Below, piece by piece: positions 52,076 to 58,918 of a stretch of DNA of 58,918 nucleotides; position 1 is the first letter of the stretch, and each line of letters starts with the position of its first letter. The notes beneath the pieces were generated by a model that made no database searches, was not told where the DNA came from, and saw only the letters and a list, made by a program, of their open reading frames with translations. The position numbers and the translations under genes were made by a program. Source of the stretch: Dorea sp. 5-2 (GTDB taxonomy: Bacteria; Bacillota; Clostridia; Lachnospirales; Lachnospiraceae); assembly GCF_000403455.2 (NCBI RefSeq), contig NZ_KE159725.1, positions 13,342 through 72,259 of the forward strand, written 5' to 3'.

Positions 52076-52999
52076 ATGAACTGGTTATTGATTGTGGTTA
52101 TTATTATTTTTCTGATAAGCATTATAATAGGAGCGTACAGAGGTGCGATCAAGATCGCAGTTTCGCTGGTAACGGCATTGATCACGTATGCGGTTGTATT
52201 CTTTGCGACACCGTATGTTACGAAAGCGATCACGGAATTTACCCCGTTAGACGAGGCGATCACGGACCAGGTGACCAGCACGATCACGGATCTGGCGGTC
52301 TCACAGTTCGCGGACGGAAGCAAAGCCGAGAGCGGCATGACGGAAGAGAATGTCCGAAGGGCGCTGAAAGCCGCGGGAGTAGACGAAGATATGCTTGCGG
52401 AGTATGATATTACGATAGAAGACATCGTGAGCGGCAATGTGAGCAAAGAGGATCTTGCAAGATACGGCGTATCGGGGAGTGTCCTGGACGGGCTTAAGGC
52501 AGGCGGCAGCCAGACGGCGAAGGATGCGGTAGTGGATGCCGAGATCCCAAGGGACGTACAGATAACGGCGATCAGGAATGCCGATATTCCGGAAGTGTTC
52601 AAGGAGCTTTTGTTGGCAAATAACAACAGCGAGATCTATAAGCAATTAGGCGTGGAGACATTTGTGCAGTACGTGGGGAGCTTCCTGGCAAAGCTTATCA
52701 TCAATATTGTCGCGTTCCTGTGCACGTTTTTACTGGTGACGATCATAGTACGCGCGATCGTGCTTGCGCTTGATATTGTCGCCGATCTGCCGGGAGTAGG
52801 AGCGATCAATCATCTGATCGGCGGTGTGATCGGCGTGATCGGGGCGCTGATCGTCGTCTGGACGATGTATCTTCTGGTGACGCTTCTGTTCGCTACGGAG
52901 ATCGGGAAGGAGTTATTCCGTATGATACAGGCAAGTGATTTCTTAAGTACATTGTATGAATATAACCCGGTTATGGGACTGGCGACGATCTTCCGGTAA
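52076..52999 (+). CDS. CvpA-family membrane protein
   Basis: 307 codons. It starts with hydrophobic MNWLLIVVIIIFLISIIIGA followed by YRGAIKIAVSLVTALITYAV, the CvpA hallmark (GaxRGa). The middle 120 residues are soluble and rich in Glu, Asp and Ala. Two further segments (IINIVAFLCTFLLVTIIVRA; IGVIGALIVVWTMYLLVTLL) enclose GVGAINHLIGG. CvpA proteins are linked to envelope maintenance and colicin V export. AAGGAGAACAT precedes ATG. Confidence 0.85.
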   Translation: MNWLLIVVIIIFLISIIIGAYRGAIKIAVSLVTALITYAVVFFATPYVTKAITEFTPLDEAITDQVTSTITDLAVSQFADGSKAESGMTEENVRRALKAAGVDEDMLAEYDITIEDIVSGNVSKEDLARYGVSGSVLDGLKAGGSQTAKDAVVDAEIPRDVQITAIRNADIPEVFKELLLANNNSEIYKQLGVETFVQYVGSFLAKLIINIVAFLCTFLLVTIIVRAIVLALDIVADLPGVGAINHLIGGVIGVIGALIVVWTMYLLVTLLFATEIGKELFRMIQASDFLSTLYEYNPVMGLATIFR

Positions 53000-53117
53000 T
53001 TGTCTGAAAAAATTTTTACATAAAACATGATAAAGTGGACATAATAGCCATGTAACCCAAAGAGCGCCTGCAAGATGATCATGCGGGTACTCAGAAAAGA
53101 TTAGGAGGAAAACTAAC

Positions 53118-53303
53118 ATGGCTAAGAACTATAATTCATCAAACAAGAACGCATCTCAGAATGCATCAAATCAGAACTCAAGCAACAAGAACGCGTCTCA
53201 GAATGCGTCTAACACAAACTCAAAGAATAAGAACTCCAACAGTTCTAATTCTAACAGCTCAAACTCAGGAACATCAAGCTCCAACTACAGCGATAACTAC
53301 TAA
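53118..53303 (+). CDS. tiny Asn/Ser-rich low-complexity protein
   Basis: 61 codons with AGGAGGAAAACTAAC directly before ATG, so translation is very likely. The composition is almost only Asn, Ser and Lys with Ala, Gln, Thr and Tyr. SSNKNASQNASNQN occurs and recurs as SSNKNASQNASNTN, then runs of SNSSNSN, ending SSNYSDNY. There is no hydrophobic segment. Such proteins occur as small spore or surface-associated components in clostridia, but no function is established. It is a stand-alone unit, followed by a spacer and a strong terminator. Confidence 0.8.
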   Translation: MAKNYNSSNKNASQNASNQNSSNKNASQNASNTNSKNKNSNSSNSNSSNSGTSSSNYSDNY

Positions 53304-53426
53304 GCGCAGCGCCGTATCAAAGACCAGGGCGGACTGCAAAGAGCAGGGAGATACGCCCGGGCAGCAGGTTAAAGCGCCGGTGGATCGGCGGTAACTGAGG
53401 GATCGGCAGAAAGCTGAGAAAGGATT

Positions 53427-53476
53427 GCTGTAAAATGCGGTGTTTACACAAGGCATTTTACAGCAGTTCTTTTTTT
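53427..53476 (+). terminator. strong Rho-independent terminator
   Basis: GCTGTAAAATGC (53427-53438) pairs perfectly with GCATTTTACAGC (53453-53464), and a T-run follows at 53469-53476. It ends the Asn/Ser-rich transcript. Confidence 0.85.
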
Positions 53477-53514
53477 GATCCGATCATAAATTTTAAAGAT
53501 TTTGTGTAAGTGAG

Positions 53515-53544
53515 TTGACAACTGGTCGGGAATGCAAGTAAGAT
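53515..53544 (+). promoter_or_regulatory. promoter of the methyltransferase gene
   Basis: TTGACA (53515-53520) and TAAGAT (53539-53544), spacer 18, about 50 bases ahead of the start. Confidence 0.6.
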
Positions 53545-53594
53545 GGAGAAGTAAGAACGAGATAAGAATATTGGAAGAATCCGGAGGAACTTCT

Positions 53595-54776
53595 ATGAAT
53601 AGGATAGAATTGATCGCTCCCTGTCATTTTGGACTGGAGGCGGTGTTAAAAAGAGAGATTCTGGATCTGGGGTATGAGATCGCAGAGGTTGAGGACGGAA
53701 GGGTCACGTTCTATGGGGACGCCGCCGCGGTATGCTATGCCAATGTTTTCCTGAGAACCGCGGAGCGGATATTGTGGAAGGTGGGAAGCTTTAAGGCGGA
53801 GACTTTTGAAGAATTATTCGAGAAGACCCGCGCTCTGCCCTGGGAAGAATACATACCAAGAGACGGGAAGTTCTGGGTGACGAAGGCGGCTTCGGTAAAG
53901 AGTAAGCTGTTCAGCCCGTCGGATATACAGTCTATTATGAAGAAAGCTATGGTCAGGCGGCTGCAGGAGCGCTACCATGTGGAATGGTTCCCGGAGGACG
54001 GCGCGCCGTATCCGGTCAGGGTATTCTTGATGAAGGATGTGGTTACGATCGGGATCGATACATCCGGAGTATCGCTCCATAAGCGCGGATACCGGGAGGT
54101 GTCCGGGAAAGCGCCGATCACGGAGACACTTGCCGCGGCGCTTATTATGCTGACGCCGTGGAAGCAGGACCGGATACTGGTGGACCCATTTTGCGGGAGC
54201 GGGACATTCCCGATCGAAGCTGCCATGATGGCGGCAGATATTGCGCCCGGGATGAACCGGTCGTTTACGGCGGAAGAATGGACGAACCTGATCCCAAGGA
54301 AACTGTGGTATGATGCGGTGAATGAGGCGAATGACAGGATCAGGGACGATATAGAGCCGGATATCCAGGGATATGACGCCGACAAGTCGGTGATCCGGAT
54401 CGCCAGGAGAAATGCCGAAGAGGCGGGAGTAGGGCATCTGATCCATTTTCAGGAAAGGGATGTAAGAGAGCTCCGCCATCCGAAGAAATATGGCTTTATC
54501 ATCACGAATCCGCCGTATGGAGAGAGGCTTGAGGATAAGGCGGATCTGCCGCAGCTATATCGGGCGTTCGGCAAAAGCTTCCGGGAACTGGATTCGTGGT
54601 CGGCGTATATGATCACGTCTTATGAAGAGGCGGAGAAGTATTTCGGGCGCAAGGCAGATAAGAACCGGAAGATCTATAATGGGATGTTGAAGACTTATTT
54701 CTACCAGTTCCAGGGACCCAGGCCTCCGAAGCGGGCGAAGCCTTCCGAGGTAAAGCAAGATTCCGGGAATAGATGA
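53595..54776 (+). CDS. THUMP-domain class I RNA methyltransferase (RlmL/YpsC-like)
   Basis: 393 codons from ATG 53595 with GGAGGAACTTCT upstream. The N-terminal THUMP/ferredoxin-like part (IAPCHFGLEAVLKREILDLG) spans about 1-155; the SAM-binding domain has LVDPFCGSGTFPIEAAMMAA, and the catalytic motif is FIITNPPYGERL. NPPY indicates N2-methylation of a guanine, and in E. coli the RlmL N-half does this at 23S G2445. The C-terminal end is basic (PRPPKRAKPSEV). It probably forms an operon with the next genes. Confidence 0.9.
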   Translation: MNRIELIAPCHFGLEAVLKREILDLGYEIAEVEDGRVTFYGDAAAVCYANVFLRTAERILWKVGSFKAETFEELFEKTRALPWEEYIPRDGKFWVTKAASVKSKLFSPSDIQSIMKKAMVRRLQERYHVEWFPEDGAPYPVRVFLMKDVVTIGIDTSGVSLHKRGYREVSGKAPITETLAAALIMLTPWKQDRILVDPFCGSGTFPIEAAMMAADIAPGMNRSFTAEEWTNLIPRKLWYDAVNEANDRIRDDIEPDIQGYDADKSVIRIARRNAEEAGVGHLIHFQERDVRELRHPKKYGFIITNPPYGERLEDKADLPQLYRAFGKSFRELDSWSAYMITSYEEAEKYFGRKADKNRKIYNGMLKTYFYQFQGPRPPKRAKPSEVKQDSGNR

Positions 54777-54806
54777 GAATATAGGAAAATATAAGGGAGA
54801 AGCGTT

Positions 54807-55412
54807 ATGGATAAGATCATATTTGCAACAGGAAACGAGCATAAGATGGCAGAGATCCGGATGATACTGGAAGATCTTGGCGTCAAGATCCTGTCGCAGA
54901 AGGAAGCCGGGATCACGGCTGATATCGTGGAGGATGGGACGACATTCGAAGAGAATGCCCTGATCAAAGCGACCGGGATCGCGGAGGCGGCGAAGGCGAT
55001 CCCGGGGTATGAGGATGCGGTGGTCCTGGCGGATGATTCGGGATTAGAGATCGATCATCTGAATAAGGAGCCGGGAATCTATTCGGCGCGTTACATGGGG
55101 GAAGACACGTCGTATGATATTAAGAATCAGGCGCTGCTTGACCGTCTGGAAGGAGTCGCGGACGAACATCGGACGGCGAGATTCGTGTGCGCCATTGCGG
55201 CGGCATTTCCCGACGGGCGGACGGAGGTTGTCAGAGGGACCATGGAGGGTATCATAGGGCACGAGATCCTTGGGGAGAATGGATTCGGCTATGATCCGAT
55301 CTTCTATCTTCCGGAGTATGGCTGTACGAGCGCGCAGCTGTCCCCGGAGAAGAAGAATGCATTGAGCCACCGGGGCGAGGGGCTTCGGAAGATGCGGGAG
55401 ATACTTCGCTGA
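54807..55412 (+). CDS. rdgB: XTP/dITP pyrophosphatase
   Basis: 201 codons. Hydrolyses non-canonical purine triphosphates (dITP, XTP) to keep them out of DNA. IIFATGNEHKMAEIRMILED, VVLADDSGLEIDHLNKEPGI and GENGFGYDPIFYLPE are the Ham1 family motifs, followed by LSHRGEGLRKM at the end. AAGGGAGAAGCGTT precedes ATG. It lies 30 bases after the methyltransferase. Confidence 0.95.
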   Translation: MDKIIFATGNEHKMAEIRMILEDLGVKILSQKEAGITADIVEDGTTFEENALIKATGIAEAAKAIPGYEDAVVLADDSGLEIDHLNKEPGIYSARYMGEDTSYDIKNQALLDRLEGVADEHRTARFVCAIAAAFPDGRTEVVRGTMEGIIGHEILGENGFGYDPIFYLPEYGCTSAQLSPEKKNALSHRGEGLRKMREILR

Positions 55413-55507
55413 CAGGGATAGATTCCCGCGAGGCGGCGAGGCATGCCGTCATGCCTGCATAGATATTTGACGTTAAAGAGAATGAGAAACAGGATGAAGA
55501 GGTTTTT

Positions 55508-55987
55508 ATGAAGATATTAATAGTAAGCGATACACATAAGGCACATGGGAATCTGGAGAAAGTGTTGGAAAAAGTGCGTCCGATCGATATGCTGATCCAT
55601 CTGGGGGATACGGAGGGCGGAGAAGATCATATTGCCGAGCTGGCTGGATGCCCGGCGCATATCATAAGAGGGAACAATGATTTCTTCTCGGATCTTCCCA
55701 AAGAAGAAGAGTTCGAAGTGGAGGGGCGTCATATATTTATTACGCACGGACATTATTATTATGTGGCGATGAGTGAAGAGCGGCTGAAGGAGGAGGCGCG
55801 GGAGCGCGGCGCGGATATCGTGATGTACGGGCATACGCATAAGCCTTCCCTGACGCGGGAGGAGGATCTGATCACGCTGAATCCGGGGAGCGTGGCGTAC
55901 CCGCGGCAGCAGGGGCGCAGGCCGAGTTATATGGTTATGGAACTGGAGCCGGAGGGAGAAGTAAAGATATCTCAGGAGTGGGTATGA
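55508..55987 (+). CDS. YfcE/MJ0936-type metallophosphoesterase
   Basis: 159 codons. All metal motifs are present in order: IVSDTHKAHGN, IHLGDTEGG, IRGNNDFF, ITHGHYYYV and YGHTHKPS, ending LNPGSVAYPR. This small family has phosphodiesterase activity on non-specific or cyclic nucleotide substrates in vitro; the physiological role is unclear. It lies 95 bases after rdgB, just before the tRNA cluster. Confidence 0.93.
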   Translation: MKILIVSDTHKAHGNLEKVLEKVRPIDMLIHLGDTEGGEDHIAELAGCPAHIIRGNNDFFSDLPKEEEFEVEGRHIFITHGHYYYVAMSEERLKEEARERGADIVMYGHTHKPSLTREEDLITLNPGSVAYPRQQGRRPSYMVMELEPEGEVKISQEWV

Positions 55988-56026
55988 CAAGTAAATAAAA
56001 AATGAGAATAAAAAATAAAAAAAGTG

Positions 56027-56055
56027 TTGACAAGCGGAAGACATTCTTATATAAT
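56027..56055 (+). promoter_or_regulatory. promoter of the tRNA operon
   Basis: TTGACA (56027-56032) and TATAAT (56050-56055) are exactly 17 bases apart, the full consensus, about 60 bases before the first tRNA. Confidence 0.85.
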
Positions 56056-56116
56056 AATTCTTGCGTCACGGGTTAGGCGGACGGACAAGCTTACAGGGCG
56101 CAGATTTATAGAGTGA

Positions 56117-56191
<75 letters not shown>

Positions 56192-56198
56192 TAACCGT

Positions 56199-56269
56199 GC
56201 GGGTGTAGTTCAATGGTAGAACACTAGCCTTCCAAGCTAGATACGTGGGTTCGATTCCCATCACCCGCT
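56199..56269 (+). tRNA. tRNA-Gly (TCC)
   Basis: Acceptor GCGGGTG/CACCCGC, anticodon stem CTAGC/GCTAG around CTTCCAA (anticodon TCC), T loop TTCGATT. No encoded CCA. Confidence 0.95.
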
Positions 56270-56335
56270 CTCTTGAAACCGAGGGCGAACAAGAGCAGGG
56301 TTTTGAGGAAGATAGTTCTAGGGAGCTAGCCGTAT

Positions 56336-56409
56336 GAGTCTGTAGCTCAGCTGGATAGAGCAACGGCCTTCTAAGCCGTAGGTCGAGGGTTCGAATCCCC
56401 CCAGGCTCG
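56336..56409 (+). tRNA. tRNA-Arg (TCT)
   Basis: Acceptor GAGTCTG/CAGGCTC, anticodon stem ACGGC/GCCGT around CTTCTAA (anticodon TCT), T loop TTCGAAT. Reads AGA/AGG. Confidence 0.94.
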
Positions 56410-56477
56410 TTGGAACCACAAAAATTGAATAAGGTGATACTTAGTTGGACGAAAATAGTTCGATAAGTAATATATAT

Positions 56478-56552
56478 GGTGGGTATGGTGCAGTTGGTTA
56501 GCGCGCCAGATTGTGGTTCTGGATATCATGGGTTCGAGTCCCATTACCCACC
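56478..56552 (+). tRNA. tRNA-His (GTG)
   Basis: Acceptor GTGGGTA/TACCCAC with an extra 5' G (56478) opposite discriminator C, the tRNA-His identity pair. Anticodon stem CCAGA/TCTGG around TTGTGGT (anticodon GTG). Confidence 0.95.
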
Positions 56553-56566
56553 CTTTTTTCTTTTAT

Positions 56567-56638
56567 TGGGCTATCGCCAAGCGGTAAGGCACAGGACTTT
56601 GACTCCTGCATTCGTTGGTTCGAATCCAACTAGCCCAG
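56567..56638 (+). tRNA. tRNA-Gln (TTG)
   Basis: Acceptor TGGGCTA/TAGCCCA, anticodon stem CAGGA/TCCTG around CTTTGAC (anticodon TTG), T loop TTCGAAT. Discriminator G. Confidence 0.94.
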
Positions 56639-56647
56639 TTTTATTAT

Positions 56648-56720
56648 GGGTGTGTAGCTCAGTTGGTAGAGCACTTGACTTTTAATCAAGTTGTCCCGGG
56701 TTCGAACCCCGGCACGCTCA
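56648..56720 (+). tRNA. tRNA-Lys (TTT)
   Basis: Acceptor GGGTGTG/CACGCTC (with G-T pairs), anticodon stem CTTGA/TCAAG around CTTTTAA (anticodon TTT), T loop TTCGAAC. Last tRNA of the cluster; its 3' end is the likely attachment site of the integrase next to it. Confidence 0.95.
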
Positions 56721-56727
56721 GTATGGG

Positions 56728-56772
56728 AAATCCCTGTAAACCTTAAATTCTTGAGGTTTGCAGGGATTTTTT
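56728..56772 (+). terminator. terminator of the tRNA operon
   Basis: AAATCCCTGTAAACCT pairs with AGGTTTGCAGGGATTT, with T residues continuing. It resembles the terminator beside the degenerate tRNA-Asn at 2182-2215 (core CCCTGTA / TACAGGG-type). Confidence 0.85.
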
Positions 56773-56853
56773 AATTTGGACAAGCTTGTTTTAATTTGTG
56801 TAAATTTATATGGAATAGATGTCTCAATCGTGTCCTAATGTCTCAATTTTGTC

Positions 56854-57969
56854 TCAGAAATTCAACGCTTCATTGACCGCGGTCGCGGCATCCTCTTTTT
56901 CTAATATGATATGGTTATAAACCTTAAGCACTACCGCTTCAGTATCCCCCATGAGTTGGGCGATCTTTTTAATAGAGATCTGAGGTATCTGATAGCAGAG
57001 GTTTGTACAATAGTTATGCCGGAATACATGAGCGGTCAGGCCGGCAGCAGGTTCACCAGTTACATCCTCTATCGCTTTTAAGATTCTCTTCCACATCTTG
57101 TCATAGCTGCTTTTTGTCATTGGCTTCCAGTCACGCATGGTAAATAGGTAAGTATGTCCTTTAGATTTTAGAGAGGATACATAGGATGCAATGGTGTGGT
57201 ATATCTTATCAGGTATAGGGACGATGCGGTAACCATTCTTGGTCTTTGGCTCTTTATGGACAGGAGTACCGTGTGTGAGATCATGCGCCTTATTAATGGC
57301 TATCTCGCGCTTAGTCAGATTAAAGTCGAAAATAGTAAGCGCCAGGACCTCTTCCCGCCTTAATCCACAGCCATAAATCAAATAGACGAAGATTCTATCC
57401 TGTTCTTGGAAATCGGCCTTAAAAACAGCGTATTTCTCTTCTGGTGTCAATGCCCGTTTTTCTTTAGCAGAATATTTAACAGGCTCGATATTTTGAAAAA
57501 TATCCTCCATTACATTGGCAGGAAAGAGCCGATCAGCGACTGCAGATCGCAATACCTGTTTAAATGTCAGCATGATTTGTTGTTGGATCTTCTTCTTCCC
57601 ATCGGCGTTATTAAGCATGATCTGTAGATGCATCCGGTCAATGTCCTGCAATTTCACGTATTCGATACAGGAAAAATGTTTTTCAATGATGTTATCATAC
57701 ATAGCCTTGGTGGCATTGCTTCGTTGGGCTTTGTACACTTCTTTCCATTTGCGGGCATACTGGAAGAAAGTAATATCGGCTTTCCGGATATTCTTTCGTT
57801 CGGAGACGTTTGCCTTGTATTCATTCACCATGTCTTCCAATGCTTTACTGCTTTTCTTGGTTCTTAGGTTCTTGCGGTTCTTCTGCCCGGTAACCGGGTT
57901 ATAGGTTCCGTCCCATACCTTAGTAGAAAAATAACCGTCCGAGCCTCTTGTATATTTCGTTTTCGCCAT
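56854..57969 (-). CDS. tyrosine recombinase/integrase
   Basis: 371 codons from ATG 57969 with AGGAGGG upstream; the frame extends to 58014. The N-terminal AP2-like arm-binding part (KYTRGSDGYFSTKVWDGTYN) is followed by a SAM-like core-binding domain and a catalytic domain. Catalytic residues: Arg in YGCGLRREEVLALT, His-x-x-Arg in TAHVFRHNYCTN and Tyr in VLKVYNHI. It points at tRNA-Lys 133 bases away, the classical arrangement of an element integrated at a tRNA 3' end. The element extends to the right and out of the window. Confidence 0.93.
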   Translation of the reverse strand: MAKTKYTRGSDGYFSTKVWDGTYNPVTGQKNRKNLRTKKSSKALEDMVNEYKANVSERKNIRKADITFFQYARKWKEVYKAQRSNATKAMYDNIIEKHFSCIEYVKLQDIDRMHLQIMLNNADGKKKIQQQIMLTFKQVLRSAVADRLFPANVMEDIFQNIEPVKYSAKEKRALTPEEKYAVFKADFQEQDRIFVYLIYGCGLRREEVLALTIFDFNLTKREIAINKAHDLTHGTPVHKEPKTKNGYRIVPIPDKIYHTIASYVSSLKSKGHTYLFTMRDWKPMTKSSYDKMWKRILKAIEDVTGEPAAGLTAHVFRHNYCTNLCYQIPQISIKKIAQLMGDTEAVVLKVYNHIILEKEDAATAVNEALNF

Positions 57970-58010
57970 AAATAAATCCCTCCTGCTTTTGCAAAAAAAG
58001 TATAAAAATA

Positions 58011-58083
58011 ACACCTATACAGGTGTCAGAAGATTGTGCTATAATATTCTTGCTTAGGGAGTATTATAGAGTGTCTCTGACAC
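58011..58083. promoter_or_regulatory. integrase upstream region with clustered palindromes
   Basis: The palindrome ACACCTATACAGGTGT (58011-58026), the inverted pair CTATAATA / TATTATAG (58039-58069), and GTGTCTCTGACAC (58071-58083) follow one another between two minus-strand genes. The first is typical of a repressor or excisionase operator; the TATAAT-like words can serve as promoters in either direction. Confidence 0.55.
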
Positions 58084-58099
58084 CGTATAGTATTCATGA

Positions 58100-58127
58100 A
58101 ACCGTCTCAGAAATGGGGCGGTTTTTC
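58100..58127. terminator. terminator after the Uma2 gene
   Basis: AAACCG (58100-58105) pairs with CGGTTT (58119-58124) around a 13-base loop, with A and T flanks. It lies directly after the minus-strand stop of the Uma2-type gene. Confidence 0.65.
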
Positions 58128-58670
58128 TTATAATAAATCAGAGATCTTAAGAGCCAGTCCGTTAAATATATGGACAGGTATTTCATCATCAAAGGAAAGT
58201 TGGTTGGAGTCTTCTTCTCCTTCGAAGGAATAGATCTGTACAATTTTTGTCATTGGGTTTACAATCCAGTATTCCCGGACTCCGGCAGTACGGTATTTAA
58301 ATAATTTGACGGCAAAGTCCATTCTTGAATTACCGGGTGATGCGATTTCTATAATCCAGTCCGGGGCGCCTTCACATCCGCGGTCTGACAACTTATTCTT
58401 GTCGCAAATGACAGAGATGTCAGGTTCTACCCATATTTTATCGTTAGCGTTTAAGTTTACTGCAAATGGAGCCGGGTAAACTTCGCAGGATCCCTTCCGT
58501 TGTTTAATGTAATTATAAATCGACGAATAAAGTGCGCCTAATATCTTCTGGTGCATCCGATTCGGTGGAGCCATGGCATACAGCTTCCCGTCGATCAGTT
58601 CTGCGCGCTGCCCATCGGGAAGATTCCAGTAGTCTTCTGATGTGTAAATGTGTTCTTGTGGTATTGGCAT
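58128..58670 (-). CDS. Uma2-family (DUF820) endonuclease-like protein
   Basis: 180 codons from ATG 58670 with AAAGGATGG upstream. The PD-(D/E)XK fold of the Uma2 family is shown by RAELIDGKLYAMAPPNRMHQ, IWVEPDISVICDKNKL and DWIIEIASPGNSRMDFAVKL (catalytic D, E-x-x and K region), ending GVREYWIVNP. These proteins are abundant in cyanobacteria and found in mobile DNA; the biological role is unknown. It belongs to the integrase-borne element. Confidence 0.88.
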   Translation of the reverse strand: MPIPQEHIYTSEDYWNLPDGQRAELIDGKLYAMAPPNRMHQKILGALYSSIYNYIKQRKGSCEVYPAPFAVNLNANDKIWVEPDISVICDKNKLSDRGCEGAPDWIIEIASPGNSRMDFAVKLFKYRTAGVREYWIVNPMTKIVQIYSFEGEEDSNQLSFDDEIPVHIFNGLALKISDLL

Positions 58671-58693
58671 GTAATTCCATCCTTTCTAAAATA

Positions 58694-58918
58694 TTATGGA
58701 GTGCAATGTCCACATGGAGAATAACCTTGCCCTATGATACCGTCTCGCGTGCCGTCATAGGTAGAATAATTCTGCGGAGCGATTTTCTTGACATCTCGGC
58801 ATGATGGATAATGAAATTTTTTTGTATTTGTGTTTAGTACATAATTACTTGTAGTTTGTTGCTGAGATGAATTGTCGTAAGTATTGAAATTGTTATTGGT
58901 GTTTTGTTCCTGAGCAGC
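58694..58918 (-). CDS. C-terminal part of a secreted-type protein with Ada-like zinc domain, cut by window edge
   Basis: The frame is open from the window end to TAA at 58694-58696 (74 codons) and lacks its start. After an Asn/Gln-rich linker (EQNTNNNFNTYDNSSQQQ) it reads YVLNTNTKKFHYPSCRDVKK and DGIIGQGYSPCGHCTP. This is the Cys...CxxC domain often found at the C-terminus of secreted nucleases, competence-related MBL proteins and unknown lipoproteins of clostridia. The main domain lies outside the window. Confidence 0.75.
   Translation of the reverse strand, partial: AAQEQNTNNNFNTYDNSSQQQTTSNYVLNTNTKKFHYPSCRDVKKIAPQNYSTYDGTRDGIIGQGYSPCGHCTP

Noticed and set aside
53118..53303. Repeated DNA words that could suggest a CRISPR-like array
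   Set aside because: Repeats are irregular, without spacers of constant length, and lie inside a frame with a strong ribosome binding site; they are codon repeats of a low-complexity protein.

Overview
The window looks like a chromosomal segment of a spore-forming Firmicute, most likely a Lachnospiraceae-type gut clostridium. Three things support this: moderate GC housekeeping genes with AGGAGG-type ribosome binding sites, the order hup-rqcP-yabP-yabQ-divIC-spoIIE-tilS-hpt-ftsH, and sporulation genes (spmA, yabP, yabQ, a spoIIE-like gene, a CotS-like gene). Several stretches are visibly more AT-rich and hold accessory DNA.

Layout. 1-2.2 kb: mobile or decayed DNA (edge-truncated DUF6431 gene, two broken reading frames including a ComEC-like metallo-beta-lactamase-fold remnant, a degenerate tRNA-Asn). 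2.2-5.1 kb: divergent zinc dehydrogenase and FGGY sugar kinase. 5.2-7.7 kb: a small unknown gene, a divergent shikimate kinase-like gene and murA. 8.1-10.8 kb: DeoR regulator, zinc dehydrogenase and class II aldolase. 11.2-17.7 kb: ROK regulator, lipoprotein binding protein, two permeases, PfkB kinase and a third zinc dehydrogenase; no transport ATPase is encoded here, so a shared one must act in trans.

17.7-28.7 kb is the most unusual part. spmA (28101-28718, minus strand) is followed downstream by three further diverged copies of its last 41 codons plus stop (19674, 21658, 26064). Each copy ends in the same 18-bp tag (GGTTGTGTCAAGCTAAGA). The intervals hold three AT-rich cargo islets on the spmA strand. 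Islet A has an AAA ATPase and a PD-(D/E)XK-like nuclease, the latter frameshifted at a TA-repeat tract. Islet B has a nuclease, a Ski2-like helicase and a probable detached helicase C-terminal domain. Islet C has an ATPase and a RloB/TOPRIM-like partner. All resemble anti-phage defence modules, and no recombinase or transposase is encoded among them. The simplest reading is serial integration at the spmA 3' end, each arrival replacing the C-terminal codons and pushing the old 3' end outward. Beyond the outermost copy lie a broken DUF262 gene and an IS1096-passenger-like gene.

28.9-46.7 kb is core genome: cca, CotS-like, hup, rqcP, yabP, yabQ, divIC, a spoIIE-like phosphatase without its membrane domain, tilS, hpt, ftsH, a GH13 amylase, map, phosphofructokinase, dnaX-ybaB-recR and a LacI regulator. 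47-49.4 kb: transaldolase-like gene and a two-subunit transketolase. 49.7-56 kb: LysM, DUF5711 and CvpA membrane proteins, a tiny Asn/Ser-rich protein, a THUMP methyltransferase, an XTP/dITP pyrophosphatase and a phosphoesterase. 56.1-56.7 kb: six tRNA genes (Pro, Gly, Arg, His, Gln, Lys). A tyrosine integrase sits directly beside tRNA-Lys and begins another integrated element (Uma2-type gene, edge-truncated gene) that runs out of the window.
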